The translations under genes and the position numbers were made by a program. A stretch of 42,355 nt of DNA from Thermoleophilia bacterium. Lineage in GTDB: Bacteria; Actinomycetota; Thermoleophilia; Gaiellales; Gaiellaceae. Of this stretch, positions 32,603 through 40,670 are shown piece after piece. The stretch's first letter is position 1, and each line of letters begins with the position of its first letter. Under the pieces are notes generated by a model that saw only the letters and a program-made list of their open reading frames with translations, ran no database searches and was not told where the DNA came from. The stretch is from the NCBI GenBank assembly GCA_017882605.1, contig JADGPE010000007.1:1-42355 (forward strand), in the 5' to 3' direction.

Positions 32603-34458
32603 GCAGCCACCTCCTCGGGCTCGAGCGGCAACTCGACGCGGAAACACGTTCCTTCGCCGGCCTCAGACGTGACGTCGATCGTGCCGCCGTGCGCCTCGGC
32701 GATCGCGCGCGAGATCACGAGCCCGAGCCCGGTGCCGGGAATCGCCTGCTCGGTCGCGATCGACGACCGGAAGAAGCGTTGGAACAGCCGGGCCTGCTCG
32801 GCCGCCGGGATCCCGATGCCCGTGTCGCCGACCTCGAGCACCGCAACGTCACCGTCGACGAACGTCCGCACCGTGATCGTTCCGCCTGCAGGAGTGAACT
32901 TCATCGCGTTCGAGAGGAGATTTCCGACGAGCTGTACAAGCCGCTCATGGTCGCCGAGCAGGGCCGGGACCTCTCCGAGGTCGGACTCGAGCACGAGACC
33001 GCGAGAGCGCGCCAGCATCGCGGAGGCCTCGACGAGCTCGCGCGCGACCTCGTCGAGGCGCGTGGGGGCGAAGTGGAGCTGCAGGCCGCTGGCGTCGAGC
33101 CGGGCGACGAAGAGCAGGTCGTCGACGAGGCGCTGTAGGCGCTCGGAGCTGCGGTGGATGATCGCCAGGAACCGTTTCTGCTCGTCTGTGAGCGCTCCGG
33201 CCTCGCCTTCGCGAATCATCTCGAGGAAGCCCATCAACGAGGTCAACGGCGTCCGCAGCTCGTGGGACACGGTGGCGACGAAGTCGTCCTTCAAGCGGTC
33301 GAGCTCCCGCTGCTGCGTGACCTCGCGCAATGTCCAGACGCGGCCCAGGAACCCGCCGCGATCGTCGCGAACAGGTGCGGTGAAGCCCTGAAAGGTGCGC
33401 CCGGTGACCGTGTCCTCGAACTCGTCGAAGGTCGTGTCGTCCGGGTTCGCCCGGAGGCGCTCCATCGCCGCGCGGTAGCTCTCGCGGTCCTTGACCCGGT
33501 GCTCGACGGAGAGCAACCTGTCCACCACCGTGCCCTCGTAGCTCATCTCCAGCTCGCGGGTCAGGTTGAACGCGGGCCTGTTCGCGAGCTGCACGTTGCC
33601 GTCGGCGTCCGAGAGCAGGATCCCGTCCACGGTCGAGTCCAGCACGGCGCGCAGCTCGTTCGCGAGCCGCTCGAGATCCACGTTCTGACTCGCAAGGTCC
33701 CGTCGTTGCCGGACGAGCGACTGCGCCATCTCGTTGAACGAGCGGGCGAGCTGCCCGATCTCCCCCGCACCTTTCTCCGGCACCGTCACGTCGAGGTCAC
33801 CCCCCGCGACGCGTTCGGTCGCGGTCGCGATGCGCCGAATCGGCGCGACGGCGAAGCGCAGCAGGTAGAAGATGATCGCGGCGAAAGCGAGCGCCCGCAG
33901 GGCGGCGCCGAGAATGCCGACGTTGACGCCGTAGTTCACGGAGCGGGCGACGCGTGCGCGATCACGATCGGTGAGCGCGGTGGCGCGCGCGGCGAACGGA
34001 TCGATCAGGGCACGCATCCGATCGACGCGGCGCTCTCCCTCGCCGCTCGCGATCTTCGACCTGGCCCGGATCGGGGAGCGCGCCTCCAGCCTGATCACGG
34101 GGATCGCCCAGTCGCGGACGTATGAGCGCCACTCACGGTCGAGCCTGGTCGACCAGGCGCCGGGCGTGAGCGCGATGAGCAGCTTCGACCGGCCCGGCAG
34201 ATCCCGGCGTGCCTGGAGGTACGGCTGCAGGAACCGCTTGTCGGAGGTGAGCACGTACCCCTGCAGTCCGCTCTGGAGATCCAGAACCGAGTTCTCGACC
34301 CCGATCGCCGCCGCCACCGAGGCGTCCGTACGCTGCTCCTCCCGCGTGTCGTGGCGAATCGATCGGAACGAGCCGATCGTGAGCAGGAACTGCGCGAGAA
34401 AGACAACGGCGACGATTCCGCCGCCGATCAGGATCCGAGCTGTCAGGCCGAAGCGCAC
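32599..34458 (-). CDS. Sensor histidine kinase (CHASE3-HAMP-PAS-HisKA-HATPase)
   Basis: Membrane sensor of 619 residues. A first membrane helix (ILIGGGIVAVVFLAQFLLTI) is followed by a CHASE3-like outer domain (NSVLDLQSGLQGYVLTSDKRF), a second helix (about 185-205), HAMP, a PAS domain (about 270-385), the phospho-acceptor His in ATVSHELRTPLTSLMGF, and ATPase motifs NLLSNAMKFTP, GDTGIGIP and GTGLGL. No response regulator gene is adjacent. Its stop overlaps the sugar-kinase start, so a sensor is coupled to a metabolic operon, which is unusual. GTG 34458 stands 19 bases from the divergent ABC-F start. Confidence 0.93.
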   Translation of the reverse strand: MRFGLTARILIGGGIVAVVFLAQFLLTIGSFRSIRHDTREEQRTDASVAAAIGVENSVLDLQSGLQGYVLTSDKRFLQPYLQARRDLPGRSKLLIALTPGAWSTRLDREWRSYVRDWAIPVIRLEARSPIRARSKIASGEGERRVDRMRALIDPFAARATALTDRDRARVARSVNYGVNVGILGAALRALAFAAIIFYLLRFAVAPIRRIATATERVAGGDLDVTVPEKGAGEIGQLARSFNEMAQSLVRQRRDLASQNVDLERLANELRAVLDSTVDGILLSDADGNVQLANRPAFNLTRELEMSYEGTVVDRLLSVEHRVKDRESYRAAMERLRANPDDTTFDEFEDTVTGRTFQGFTAPVRDDRGGFLGRVWTLREVTQQRELDRLKDDFVATVSHELRTPLTSLMGFLEMIREGEAGALTDEQKRFLAIIHRSSERLQRLVDDLLFVARLDASGLQLHFAPTRLDEVARELVEASAMLARSRGLVLESDLGEVPALLGDHERLVQLVGNLLSNAMKFTPAGGTITVRTFVDGDVAVLEVGDTGIGIPAAEQARLFQRFFRSSIATEQAIPGTGLGLVISRAIAEAHGGTIDVTSEAGEGTCFRVELPLEPEEVAA

Positions 34459-34465
34459 GAGGAGA

Positions 34466-34471
34466 TAGTTT
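34466..34471 (+). promoter_or_regulatory. -10 box of the ABC-F gene (leaderless)
   Basis: TAGTTT; counting its first T as -12 puts +1 exactly on ATG 34478. The box lies in the 19-base gap between two divergent genes. Confidence 0.5.
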
Positions 34472-34477
34472 CAGGCA

Positions 34478-36349
34478 ATGGCCGTCGTCATCGCTTCGTC
34501 CCTTCGCAAGGAGCTCTCGGGCAGCGTCCTGTTCGACGGCGTCTCGTTCAAGGTCGAGCGGCGCGACCGCCTGGCGCTCGCAGGGCCGAACGGAGCGGGC
34601 AAGACGACGCTGCTGCGCGCGCTGGCCGGCGAGGTGTCGCTCGAGGGCGGTGACCTCGCGCTCTCGAAGGGGACCCGGATCGCGCTGCACGACCAGCGAC
34701 CGCCGGCTCAGAGCAGGCAGGCGCTGCGCGACTACGTCCTCGCCGGCACGTCCGACCTCGCAGCAGTCGAGGCACAGCTGAGGGAGCTCGAGCAGTCGAT
34801 GGCGTCGGGCACGCACGACGCCGCGACGATGCGCCGCTATTCGGCGGCCCAGGCGAAGCTCGAGCACGCGGGCGGCTACGACTGGCGCGACCGGGCAGCC
34901 TCCTTCGTGCGCGGGCTCGGCTTCACCGACGCCGATCTCGACCGGCCGCTCGCGACGTTCTCGGGAGGCGAGTTGACCCGTGCCTCGCTCGCCCGCGCCC
35001 TGGCGTCGCAACCCGACCTGCTGCTGCTCGACGAGCCCACGAATCACCTCGACATCGAATCGCTCGAATGGCTCGAGAAGCTGCTCGAGACGCTCGATGC
35101 CGCAGTCATCCTCGTCGCGCACGACCGCTGGTTCCTCGAGGCGGTGACGACGGCGGTGCTGGAGCTCGAAGGCGGCAAGTCGGTCTACTTCCCGGGGGCG
35201 TGGCACGTCTGGCGGCGGGAGCGGGCCGCTCGAGCGATCTTCCAGACGAAGACGGCCGAGCGTCAGACCGAGGAGATCGCTCGGCTCGAGCGCTTCGTCG
35301 AGCGGTTCCGTTACAAGAAGAGCAAGGCGCGCCAGGCGCAGTCGAAGCTGAAGCAGATCAAGAAGCTCGAGTCGGTTCGTGTCCGCGCACCGGACGACAA
35401 GCGCCGGACGCTCGGGTTCGAGTTTCTGAAGCCGGCGCGGTCGGGGCGCGACGTGGTGGTGGTCGAAGACCTCTGCTTGCGCGCAGGCGACAAGCCGCTC
35501 TTCGACGGAGCGTCGTTCGCGATCGAGCGGGGCGAGCACGTCGCACTCGTCGGTCCGAACGGCTCCGGCAAGACCACGCTGCTCGAGACGATTCTCGGCC
35601 GGCGCAACCCGGTGAGTGGAACGGTGCGTCTCGGCCACGGCGTCGAGGCGGCGTACTTCTCGCAGCACGAGGCGGAGCTCGACGAGCGCGGCTCGGTGCT
35701 CGACGCTGCGATGTCCGGCACAGGGCTCAAACGGCCCGAGGCGCAATCGCTGCTCGGCAAGTTCCTCTTTTCGGGCTGGGACGAGCACGAGAAGTCCGCC
35801 GCCGTGCTGTCGGGCGGCGAGCGCCGCCGGCTCGCACTCGCGATCGCCGTCGCGTCTGGTGCGAACTTCCTCGTGCTCGACGAGCCGACGAACCACCTCG
35901 ACCTCGACTCGCGTGAGGCGCTCGAGGCCGCGCTCGAGGCGTTCCCGGGCACCGTGCTGCTCGTCTCGCACGATCGCGCGCTGCTCGATGCCGTGGCCGG
36001 CCGCATGCTCGCGGTCGAGGACCGGCAGATCGCGTCGTATCCGGGCGGCTGGGCGGACTACGCACGCGCTCAGGAGGCGGAGCCCGCTCCTGCACCGACG
36101 CCGAAGCCGAAGCCGAAGCGCGAGCAGGCGAGGCGGCCGGCGAAGGCGAAGCCCTCCGCGCTCGAGCTCGTCGAGCAGGAGGTCGCGCGCGCCGAAGCCC
36201 GCGTCGCCGAGCTCGAGCAGCGGCTCGCAGCCGACTGGAGTGACGTCACACTGCTCGCGGCGCATCGCGAAGCGCGCGAGGACCTCGAGGCGCTGCTCAG
36301 ACGATGGGAGTCGCTCTTCGAACAGGTGTCAGACACCAAGGGTGTCTGA
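34478..36349 (+). CDS. ABC-F family ATPase
   Basis: Soluble protein of 623 residues with two ATP-binding domains and no membrane segments; ABC-F proteins act on the ribosome, in translation or antibiotic protection. Domain 1: Walker A GPNGAGKTT, signature FSGGELTRASLARAL, Walker B LLLLDEPTNHLDIES. The inter-domain linker is basic and helical (ERFVERFRYKKSKARQAQSK). Domain 2: GPNGSGKTT, LSGGERRRLALAIA, LVLDEPTNHLDLDS. A Pro/Lys-rich stretch and a C-terminal coiled coil (about 560-615) follow. The last residues, VSDTKGV, are encoded by a palindromic repeat shared with the convergent gene. The subfamily is not assigned. Confidence 0.95.
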   Translation: MAVVIASSLRKELSGSVLFDGVSFKVERRDRLALAGPNGAGKTTLLRALAGEVSLEGGDLALSKGTRIALHDQRPPAQSRQALRDYVLAGTSDLAAVEAQLRELEQSMASGTHDAATMRRYSAAQAKLEHAGGYDWRDRAASFVRGLGFTDADLDRPLATFSGGELTRASLARALASQPDLLLLDEPTNHLDIESLEWLEKLLETLDAAVILVAHDRWFLEAVTTAVLELEGGKSVYFPGAWHVWRRERAARAIFQTKTAERQTEEIARLERFVERFRYKKSKARQAQSKLKQIKKLESVRVRAPDDKRRTLGFEFLKPARSGRDVVVVEDLCLRAGDKPLFDGASFAIERGEHVALVGPNGSGKTTLLETILGRRNPVSGTVRLGHGVEAAYFSQHEAELDERGSVLDAAMSGTGLKRPEAQSLLGKFLFSGWDEHEKSAAVLSGGERRRLALAIAVASGANFLVLDEPTNHLDLDSREALEAALEAFPGTVLLVSHDRALLDAVAGRMLAVEDRQIASYPGGWADYARAQEAEPAPAPTPKPKPKREQARRPAKAKPSALELVEQEVARAEARVAELEQRLAADWSDVTLLAAHREAREDLEALLRRWESLFEQVSDTKGV

Positions 36350-36353
36350 CACC
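36325..36353. repeat. Paired GGTGTC/GACACC palindromes at a convergent gene end
   Basis: GGTGTCAGACACC (36325-36337), AAG, then GGTGTCTGACACC (36341-36353). Each unit is a perfect dyad around one base, and the pair is symmetric around AAG. It spans the last codons and stops of both convergent genes, giving VSDTKGV on the plus strand and VSDTLGV on the minus strand. It could act as a two-way terminator. A second pair is at 41422-41451. Confidence 0.8.
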
Positions 36354-37192
36354 ACGCGGATCGACGACTCCGTGATCGGGTCGACGACAAGGATCGCCTC
36401 GTCCGCCCCCGCCTCACCGAGCGCGCGCAGGTGGTCCCCGAGCCGGCCGGCCGGCACCGGCTCGACGTCGCGCGGCCGCTCGCCCACGGGCTCGACCTCC
36501 ACGAGCACGCAGGCGCTGCGCTCGACCTGAGCGGGATCGCGCCCGGCGCGCTCCGCCGCCTGCGTCACCCCGGCGTTGTGGCGGGCGAATCCATCGGGCG
36601 TGTTGCCGTACTGCACGTACCACGTGTTCCACGCGTCGACGTGCGGGAGGGCGATCGAAAGCATCCGGGGCGCATTCGCGCCGATCATCAGCTTCGGCCG
36701 CCGCAACAGCGGCGGCAGCAGCACGGCGTCCCGCACCGTGTGGAAGCGCCCCTCGAACGTGACGCGTTCCCCGGCGAGCAGGCGGCGCACGATCGTGAAC
36801 GCCTCCTCGAAGCGGGAAACATGGTGGTCGAACGGGATCCCGAACGCGTGAAACTCCTCCTGGTTCCACCCGGCGCCCAGTGCGGCGACGAGACGGCCGC
36901 CGCTCAGCTCGTCGACCGTTGCTGCCAGCCGCGCGAGGATTCCGGGTGGATGGAACGCCGTGCAGGCGACAAGCGGGCCGAGCTCGACGCGCTCGGTGAT
37001 GCCGGCCAGCCAGGCGAGCGTCGTCCAGCAGTCCCACGGCCCACGCTCGCTCCGCCCGTTCCCGCGATAGAGCAGGTGGTCGCCGACCCAGACGGAGTCG
37101 AAGCCGCACTCCTCCGCGGCTCGCGCCATCGCCGCCACCTCCTCGCGACGGACGACACGCTCGACCTCCGGCAGTTGAATGCCGACTCTCAC
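36329..37192 (-). CDS. LLM-class (F420-dependent type) oxidoreductase
   Basis: Luciferase-like monooxygenase-family TIM barrel of 287 residues, in actinobacteria mostly F420-dependent. Features are IQLPEVERVVRREEVAAMAR, CGFDSVWVGDHLLYR, ITERVELGPLVACTAFHPP, LSGGRLVAALGAGWNQEEFHAFGI and RPKLMIGANAPRML. The substrate is unknown. The start lies seven bases after the SnoaL-like gene. The 3' end overlaps the ABC-F gene by 21 bases inside the palindromic repeat, which supplies the C-terminal residues. Confidence 0.9.
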   Translation of the reverse strand: MRVGIQLPEVERVVRREEVAAMARAAEECGFDSVWVGDHLLYRGNGRSERGPWDCWTTLAWLAGITERVELGPLVACTAFHPPGILARLAATVDELSGGRLVAALGAGWNQEEFHAFGIPFDHHVSRFEEAFTIVRRLLAGERVTFEGRFHTVRDAVLLPPLLRRPKLMIGANAPRMLSIALPHVDAWNTWYVQYGNTPDGFARHNAGVTQAAERAGRDPAQVERSACVLVEVEPVGERPRDVEPVPAGRLGDHLRALGEAGADEAILVVDPITESSIRVVSDTLGV

Positions 37193-37199
37193 TGCTCGT

Positions 37200-37589
37200 C
37201 TACCTCCAGAACGCCTCGAACGCAGGCGGGTCGGCGGGGATCGCCGTGATCTGCCGCCAGGTGCCCTGCTCGTGCTCGATCAAGAGCACCTGGTCGATGT
37301 CGAGCTCGCGGCCGAGCCGCCGTCCCTGCGCGCGATAGACCGCGACCGCGTGCTCGTCGTCGGCCAGCGACCAGCGGAGCGTGCTCAGGTAGGTGCCCTC
37401 GGTCAGCCGCCGCGTCTCCCGGAACAGCTCGAAGATCCGCTCCCGCCCCACGTACTCCTGCGCGACCGGGACGGTCCCGTTGACGATCCAGATCGCGTCG
37501 GCGGCGATCACGTCGAAGAGCGCGCGCGGGTCGCCGCCGCGAAACGCCGCGAAGACGCGGTCGATCCCCGCGAGGGCCTCAGCGTTCAA
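37200..37589 (-). CDS. SnoaL/NTF2-like protein
   Basis: A 129-residue alpha-beta barrel protein of the SnoaL-like family. Typical features are the N-terminal helices (IDRVFAAFRGGDPRALFDVIAADAIWIV), the loop GRERIFELFRE, and the closing strands YRAQGRRLGRELDIDQVLLIEHEQGTWRQITAI. Members are cyclases, isomerases or binding proteins; the role here is open. TTG 37589 is the only start and overlaps the clpS end by 11 bases. It may cooperate with the LLM oxidoreductase that follows. Confidence 0.85.
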   Translation of the reverse strand: MNAEALAGIDRVFAAFRGGDPRALFDVIAADAIWIVNGTVPVAQEYVGRERIFELFRETRRLTEGTYLSTLRWSLADDEHAVAVYRAQGRRLGRELDIDQVLLIEHEQGTWRQITAIPADPPAFEAFWR

Positions 37590-37872
37590 GCGGCGCGAGT
37601 GTCAGCCCGTAGGCCTCGAGCTGAGAGTGGTAGAGCTCGGCGAGCTCGCGGTGGCCCGACCAGACGATCGCCTGGCCGGTCGAGTGGATCTTGTTCGCAA
37701 GCGCCATGCCCTTGTCGTAGTCGACGCCGGGGATCGTCTGCGCGAGCGCGAAGGCGACGCCTTCGAACGTGTTGTGGTCGTCGTTTCGAACGATCACGCG
37801 CCACGCGTCGCCGACCCCGGATCCACTCGTCCGGCGCGGCCGGACCTTGGGCGGTGTGACCGTCTGCGTCAT
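37579..37872 (-). CDS. clpS: ATP-dependent Clp protease adaptor ClpS
   Basis: N-end-rule adaptor that hands substrates to ClpA/ClpC, 97 residues. A basic, flexible N-terminal tail is followed by the conserved core WRVIVRNDDHNTFEGVAFAL (with the DDHNTF signature) and the substrate-pocket region KGMALANKIHSTGQAIVWSG. ATG 37872 overlaps the regulator stop by 4 bases. Confidence 0.96.
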   Translation of the reverse strand: MTQTVTPPKVRPRRTSGSGVGDAWRVIVRNDDHNTFEGVAFALAQTIPGVDYDKGMALANKIHSTGQAIVWSGHRELAELYHSQLEAYGLTLAPLER

Positions 37873-38438
37873 TCCGGTCCGAGCGTAGCGATCAGCGCCT
37901 CGGCGATCACCTTCAGCGGCCGGCCCGAGATCTGGCTCGCCTTGCGCAAACGCGAGAACGCGGCTGCTTCGGTGAGCCCTTCCCGCTCCATCAGCAGCCC
38001 CTTGGCGCGTTCGATCGCCTTGCGCGCCGAGAGCGCCTCGGCCAGCGACTCGGCCTCTTCCCGCACCGCCACGAGCTCTTCGTGGCGGGCGCGGGCGGTC
38101 GCGATCGCCGGCACGAGGTCCTGCTCGCGGAACGGTTTGACGAGGTAGCCGAAGACCCCCGCCTCGACGGCGCGGCTGACGAGCTCCTCCTGACCGTAGG
38201 CGGTCAACATCACGATCGGGATCGGCCGCTCGCCGAGGATCAGCTTCGCCGCCTCGATCCCGTCGAGCTTCGGCATCTTCACGTCCATGATCGCCAGCTC
38301 GGGCTCGTGCTCGCGGGCGAGCGCGACCGCCTCCTCGCCGTCCCGCGCTTCGGCGACGACCTCGTGACCGCTGCGCTCCAGCAGGTCGCGCAGGTCGAGA
38401 CGGATGATCGTCTCGTCCTCGGCGATCAGGATCCTCAT
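37869..38438 (-). CDS. Response regulator with ANTAR output domain (PdtaR-like)
   Basis: RNA-binding antiterminator-type response regulator of 189 residues. The receiver domain has the acidic pair in ILIAEDET, phospho-acceptor Asp52 (AIMDVKMPKLDG), the TAYGQ switch and the Lys in GYLVKPFREQDL. The C-terminal ANTAR domain (about 130-185) shows ALSARKAIERAKGLLMEREG and AFSRLRKASQISGRPL. The likely partner is the HisKA_2 sensor kinase encoded at 38760-40169, which matches the PdtaS/PdtaR pair of mycobacteria. It heads a four-gene minus-strand set with clpS. Confidence 0.95.
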   Translation of the reverse strand: MRILIAEDETIIRLDLRDLLERSGHEVVAEARDGEEAVALAREHEPELAIMDVKMPKLDGIEAAKLILGERPIPIVMLTAYGQEELVSRAVEAGVFGYLVKPFREQDLVPAIATARARHEELVAVREEAESLAEALSARKAIERAKGLLMEREGLTEAAAFSRLRKASQISGRPLKVIAEALIATLGPE

Positions 38439-38444
38439 TCGCAA

Positions 38445-38450
38445 TAGAAT
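38445..38450 (+). promoter_or_regulatory. -10 box of the HesB-like gene (leaderless)
   Basis: TAGAAT; counting its first T as -12 puts +1 exactly on ATG 38457. Confidence 0.55.
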
Positions 38451-38456
38451 CGCACG

Positions 38457-38717
38457 ATGCTGCAGATCGACGACGAGGCGGTCGCCGCGCTCGGGGAGCT
38501 CGGGACGATCCGCATCACGGCCGAGGACGTCGACGGCGACGTGGAGATCTCGATCGACGAGGCGTCCGAGCCGAGCGAAGGCGACGAGGTGATCGAGCGC
38601 GGAGACGTGCGGGTGTTCCTCGATCAGGCCGCGGCGGAGGTGCTCGACGACCAGGTGCTCGGCGTGCATGCGCACGGCGACCACTTCCATTTCTCGTTCG
38701 AAGACCAGGCCGCGTAA
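38457..38717 (+). CDS. Small HesB/IscA-like protein without Cys
   Basis: An acidic 86-residue protein. The C-terminal half (RVFLDQAAAEVLDDQVLGVH) resembles the small HesB-like proteins of actinobacteria, an iron-sulphur-scaffold fold, but no Cys is present. It ends in a His-rich segment, HAHGDHFHF, that could bind metal. The first half (DVDGDVEISIDEASEPSEGDE) is strongly acidic. It stands between the genes of the ANTAR regulator and the matching kinase, and has its own leaderless-type promoter. Function unknown; the family call is moderate. Confidence 0.75.
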   Translation: MLQIDDEAVAALGELGTIRITAEDVDGDVEISIDEASEPSEGDEVIERGDVRVFLDQAAAEVLDDQVLGVHAHGDHFHFSFEDQAA

Positions 38718-38720
38718 GCG

Positions 38721-38751
38721 CGAGGCGACGACCGCCGCCCCCTCGTCCTCG
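38721..38751. terminator. Possible two-way hairpin between convergent genes
   Basis: CGAGG (38721-38725) and ACGA (38728-38731) pair with TCGT (38743-38746) and CCTCG (38747-38751), with a 2-base bulge. It is the only structure in the gap between the HesB-like and kinase gene ends; weak. Confidence 0.3.
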
Positions 38752-38759
38752 ACGGCGCT

Positions 38760-40169
38760 TCAGCCGGGGAAAACGACCTCGACGCGGGTGCCGCCTGTCG
38801 AGCTGAGATCGAGCGTCCCACGTAGCTCGTCGCGCACGAGCGCCTGGACGATCGACAGGCCCGTCCCGGCGGGAGCGGCCCCGACGCCCGGCCCGTCGTC
38901 GGCGATCGCCAGGACAACCTCGCCGTCTCGCCGGGCGAGCTCGACACGAACGCGATCGCCGCCATGCTCGAGCGCATTTTGCAGGAGCTCGGAGAAGACG
39001 AGCGCGAGCGCCGTCGCGCGAGCACTCGGCAGCGACACCGGCTCGAGCTCCGCCGACACGTCCTTGCCACCCCCCACGCCCTGTACGAGCATCGCCCGCA
39101 GGCGGTCGATCAGGTCGGCGAGCTCGACGTCCTCGTCCCGCCGCTCGGTGAGCAGCTCGTGCACGGCGGCGATCGCCAGGATGCGGTTGACGGAATGCTC
39201 GAGCGCTTCGCGCGGATCGATCGCGTCCGCCGACCGGGCCTGCAGCCGCAGCAGCGATGCGACCGTCTGGAGATTGTTCTTGACGCGGTGGTGGATCTCT
39301 TGTGCGAGCACGCCGCGCAGCACCGCGCGTCCGTGCTCGAGCGCGACCGCCGCGTGCGTCGCGATCGACGCGAGCAGCTCACGATCCGGGTCGGTGAACG
39401 GCCTGTTGCGATCCGCGACGAGCTCGCCGATCTGGCGGCCGCGCCAGCGCAACGGCTGCCGGATCGCATGCGTCGACGCGACTCCCTCCGGCCAGGCAAT
39501 CCGGCCGTCGTCGAGGACGAGCGCGGCACCCGCCGCATCGAGCGCGTCCATCGTCGTCTTGACGATCGCCTCGAGCGACTCCTCGAGGTAGAGCGACTCG
39601 GACACGGCCTCGGAGATCCGGGCCAGCGCCTCCAGCTCGTGCACACGGCGCTGCGCCTCCGAGTAGAGCTTCGCGTGCTCGATCGACTGCGCGACCTGCG
39701 CGGCGATCGCGAGCAAGAGGTCGACCTCGTCGTCCGAGAACGCGCGCGGTTCGCGGGTGCGGACGTTCAACGCGCCTTCGAGTGTGCCGTCGCGCGTCAG
39801 GATCGGCACTGCGAGGATCGACTCGTACTCGTCCTCGGGCAGGTTCGGAAAGTTCTTGAAGCGCGGATCGAGGTGCGCCTGGGACCTGAGCATCACCGGC
39901 GCGCGCGCGGCGGCCGCCGACCCGGTGATTCCCTCGCCGGGCCGCATCCGCGGCCGCCGGGACATCTCGTCGATCGAGGTCCCGTGCGTCGCGCGCAGGA
40001 CGAGCTCGTCGGCACGTTCGTCGTAGAGGTAGACGAAGCAGGCGTCCGCCACGAGCGCCATCGCGACCTTGGTGGCGACCAGGCCCATCACCTCCTGGAG
40101 GTCGAGGGTCGAGTTGACCGCCTCGATCGTCTCGGTCAGGAGCCGCAGATGACGCTCACGCGTGTCCAC
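38760..40169 (-). CDS. GAF-type sensor histidine kinase, HisKA_2 (PdtaS-like)
   Basis: Soluble histidine kinase of 469 residues. GAF-like domain 1 (about 20-165) holds GEGITGSAAAARAPVML and ESILAVPILTRDGTLEGALNV. A second, shorter GAF-like sensor domain spans about 185-285. The HisKA_2 phospho-acceptor region is QEIHHRVKNNLQTVASLLRLQAR. The ATPase has ELLQNALEHG, IADDGPGVG and GTGLSIVQALV. It probably phosphorylates the ANTAR regulator encoded 300 bases away. GTG 40169 (VDTRERHLRLLTE) is chosen; the frame stays open far upstream but crosses two real plus-strand genes. A -10 box (40184-40179) lies just before it. Confidence 0.93.
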   Translation of the reverse strand: MDTRERHLRLLTETIEAVNSTLDLQEVMGLVATKVAMALVADACFVYLYDERADELVLRATHGTSIDEMSRRPRMRPGEGITGSAAAARAPVMLRSQAHLDPRFKNFPNLPEDEYESILAVPILTRDGTLEGALNVRTREPRAFSDDEVDLLLAIAAQVAQSIEHAKLYSEAQRRVHELEALARISEAVSESLYLEESLEAIVKTTMDALDAAGAALVLDDGRIAWPEGVASTHAIRQPLRWRGRQIGELVADRNRPFTDPDRELLASIATHAAVALEHGRAVLRGVLAQEIHHRVKNNLQTVASLLRLQARSADAIDPREALEHSVNRILAIAAVHELLTERRDEDVELADLIDRLRAMLVQGVGGGKDVSAELEPVSLPSARATALALVFSELLQNALEHGGDRVRVELARRDGEVVLAIADDGPGVGAAPAGTGLSIVQALVRDELRGTLDLSSTGGTRVEVVFPG

Positions 40170-40178
40170 CTGTCGCGA

Positions 40179-40188
40179 AGCGTACGCT
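40179..40188. promoter_or_regulatory. Palindromic two-way -10 element
   Basis: AGCGTACGCT is a perfect palindrome that gives TACGCT on both strands. On the plus strand (40183-40188) +1 falls exactly on GTG 40195. On the minus strand (40184-40179) +1 is about 40172, three bases before GTG 40169. One 10-base element may thus drive two leaderless transcripts. Confidence 0.5.
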
Positions 40189-40194
40189 CGCCCC

Positions 40195-40668
40195 GTGAAC
40201 ACGGTCCAGTGGCTGCTGATGCTGCACATCACGGCGGCGTTCTTCTTCGTCGGCGGGTCGGTCGCCGCAGCGATCCTCAATACGCTCGCGGTCCGCGCCG
40301 AACGGCCGAGCGAGACCGCCTTCCTCCTTCGGCTCGTCCGCGTGACGCTGCCGGTCATCGGCCTCGGCGTCGCAGGGACCCTGATCTTCGGCATCTGGCT
40401 CTGGCACGAGCGGCACCTCGGGCTCGACGCGTGGTGGATCTGGGCGTCGCTCGCCCTCTGGGTGTTCGCAAACGCCCTCGGCGGCATCGGGGGCCGCCAC
40501 CAGGAGCGGGCGCGCAAACTCGCCGAGCAGCTGAGCGCCGCCGGCGACGCATCGAGCCACGAACTGCGCGCGCTGCTCCGCGACCCCAAGGGCAACGCGA
40601 TCTCCTGGCTCGCCGGGCTCGCAACGCTCGGCATCCTCGTCCTGATGATCTGGAAGCCGGGCTCGTAG
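40195..40668 (+). CDS. Integral membrane protein (DUF2269-like)
   Basis: A 157-residue membrane protein with about four helices: VQWLLMLHITAAFFFVGGSV, VTLPVIGLGVAGTLIFGIWL, WIWASLALWVFANALGG and a C-terminal AISWLAGLATLGILVLMIW. A charged loop (RHQERARKLAEQLSAAGD) precedes the last. The LH at the start of helix 1 is typical of small putative haem-binding or DUF2269-type proteins. GTG 40195 fits the adjacent -10 box. The next membrane gene follows after two bases, so they probably form a pair. Confidence 0.8.
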   Translation: MNTVQWLLMLHITAAFFFVGGSVAAAILNTLAVRAERPSETAFLLRLVRVTLPVIGLGVAGTLIFGIWLWHERHLGLDAWWIWASLALWVFANALGGIGGRHQERARKLAEQLSAAGDASSHELRALLRDPKGNAISWLAGLATLGILVLMIWKPGS

Positions 40669-40670
40669 GG

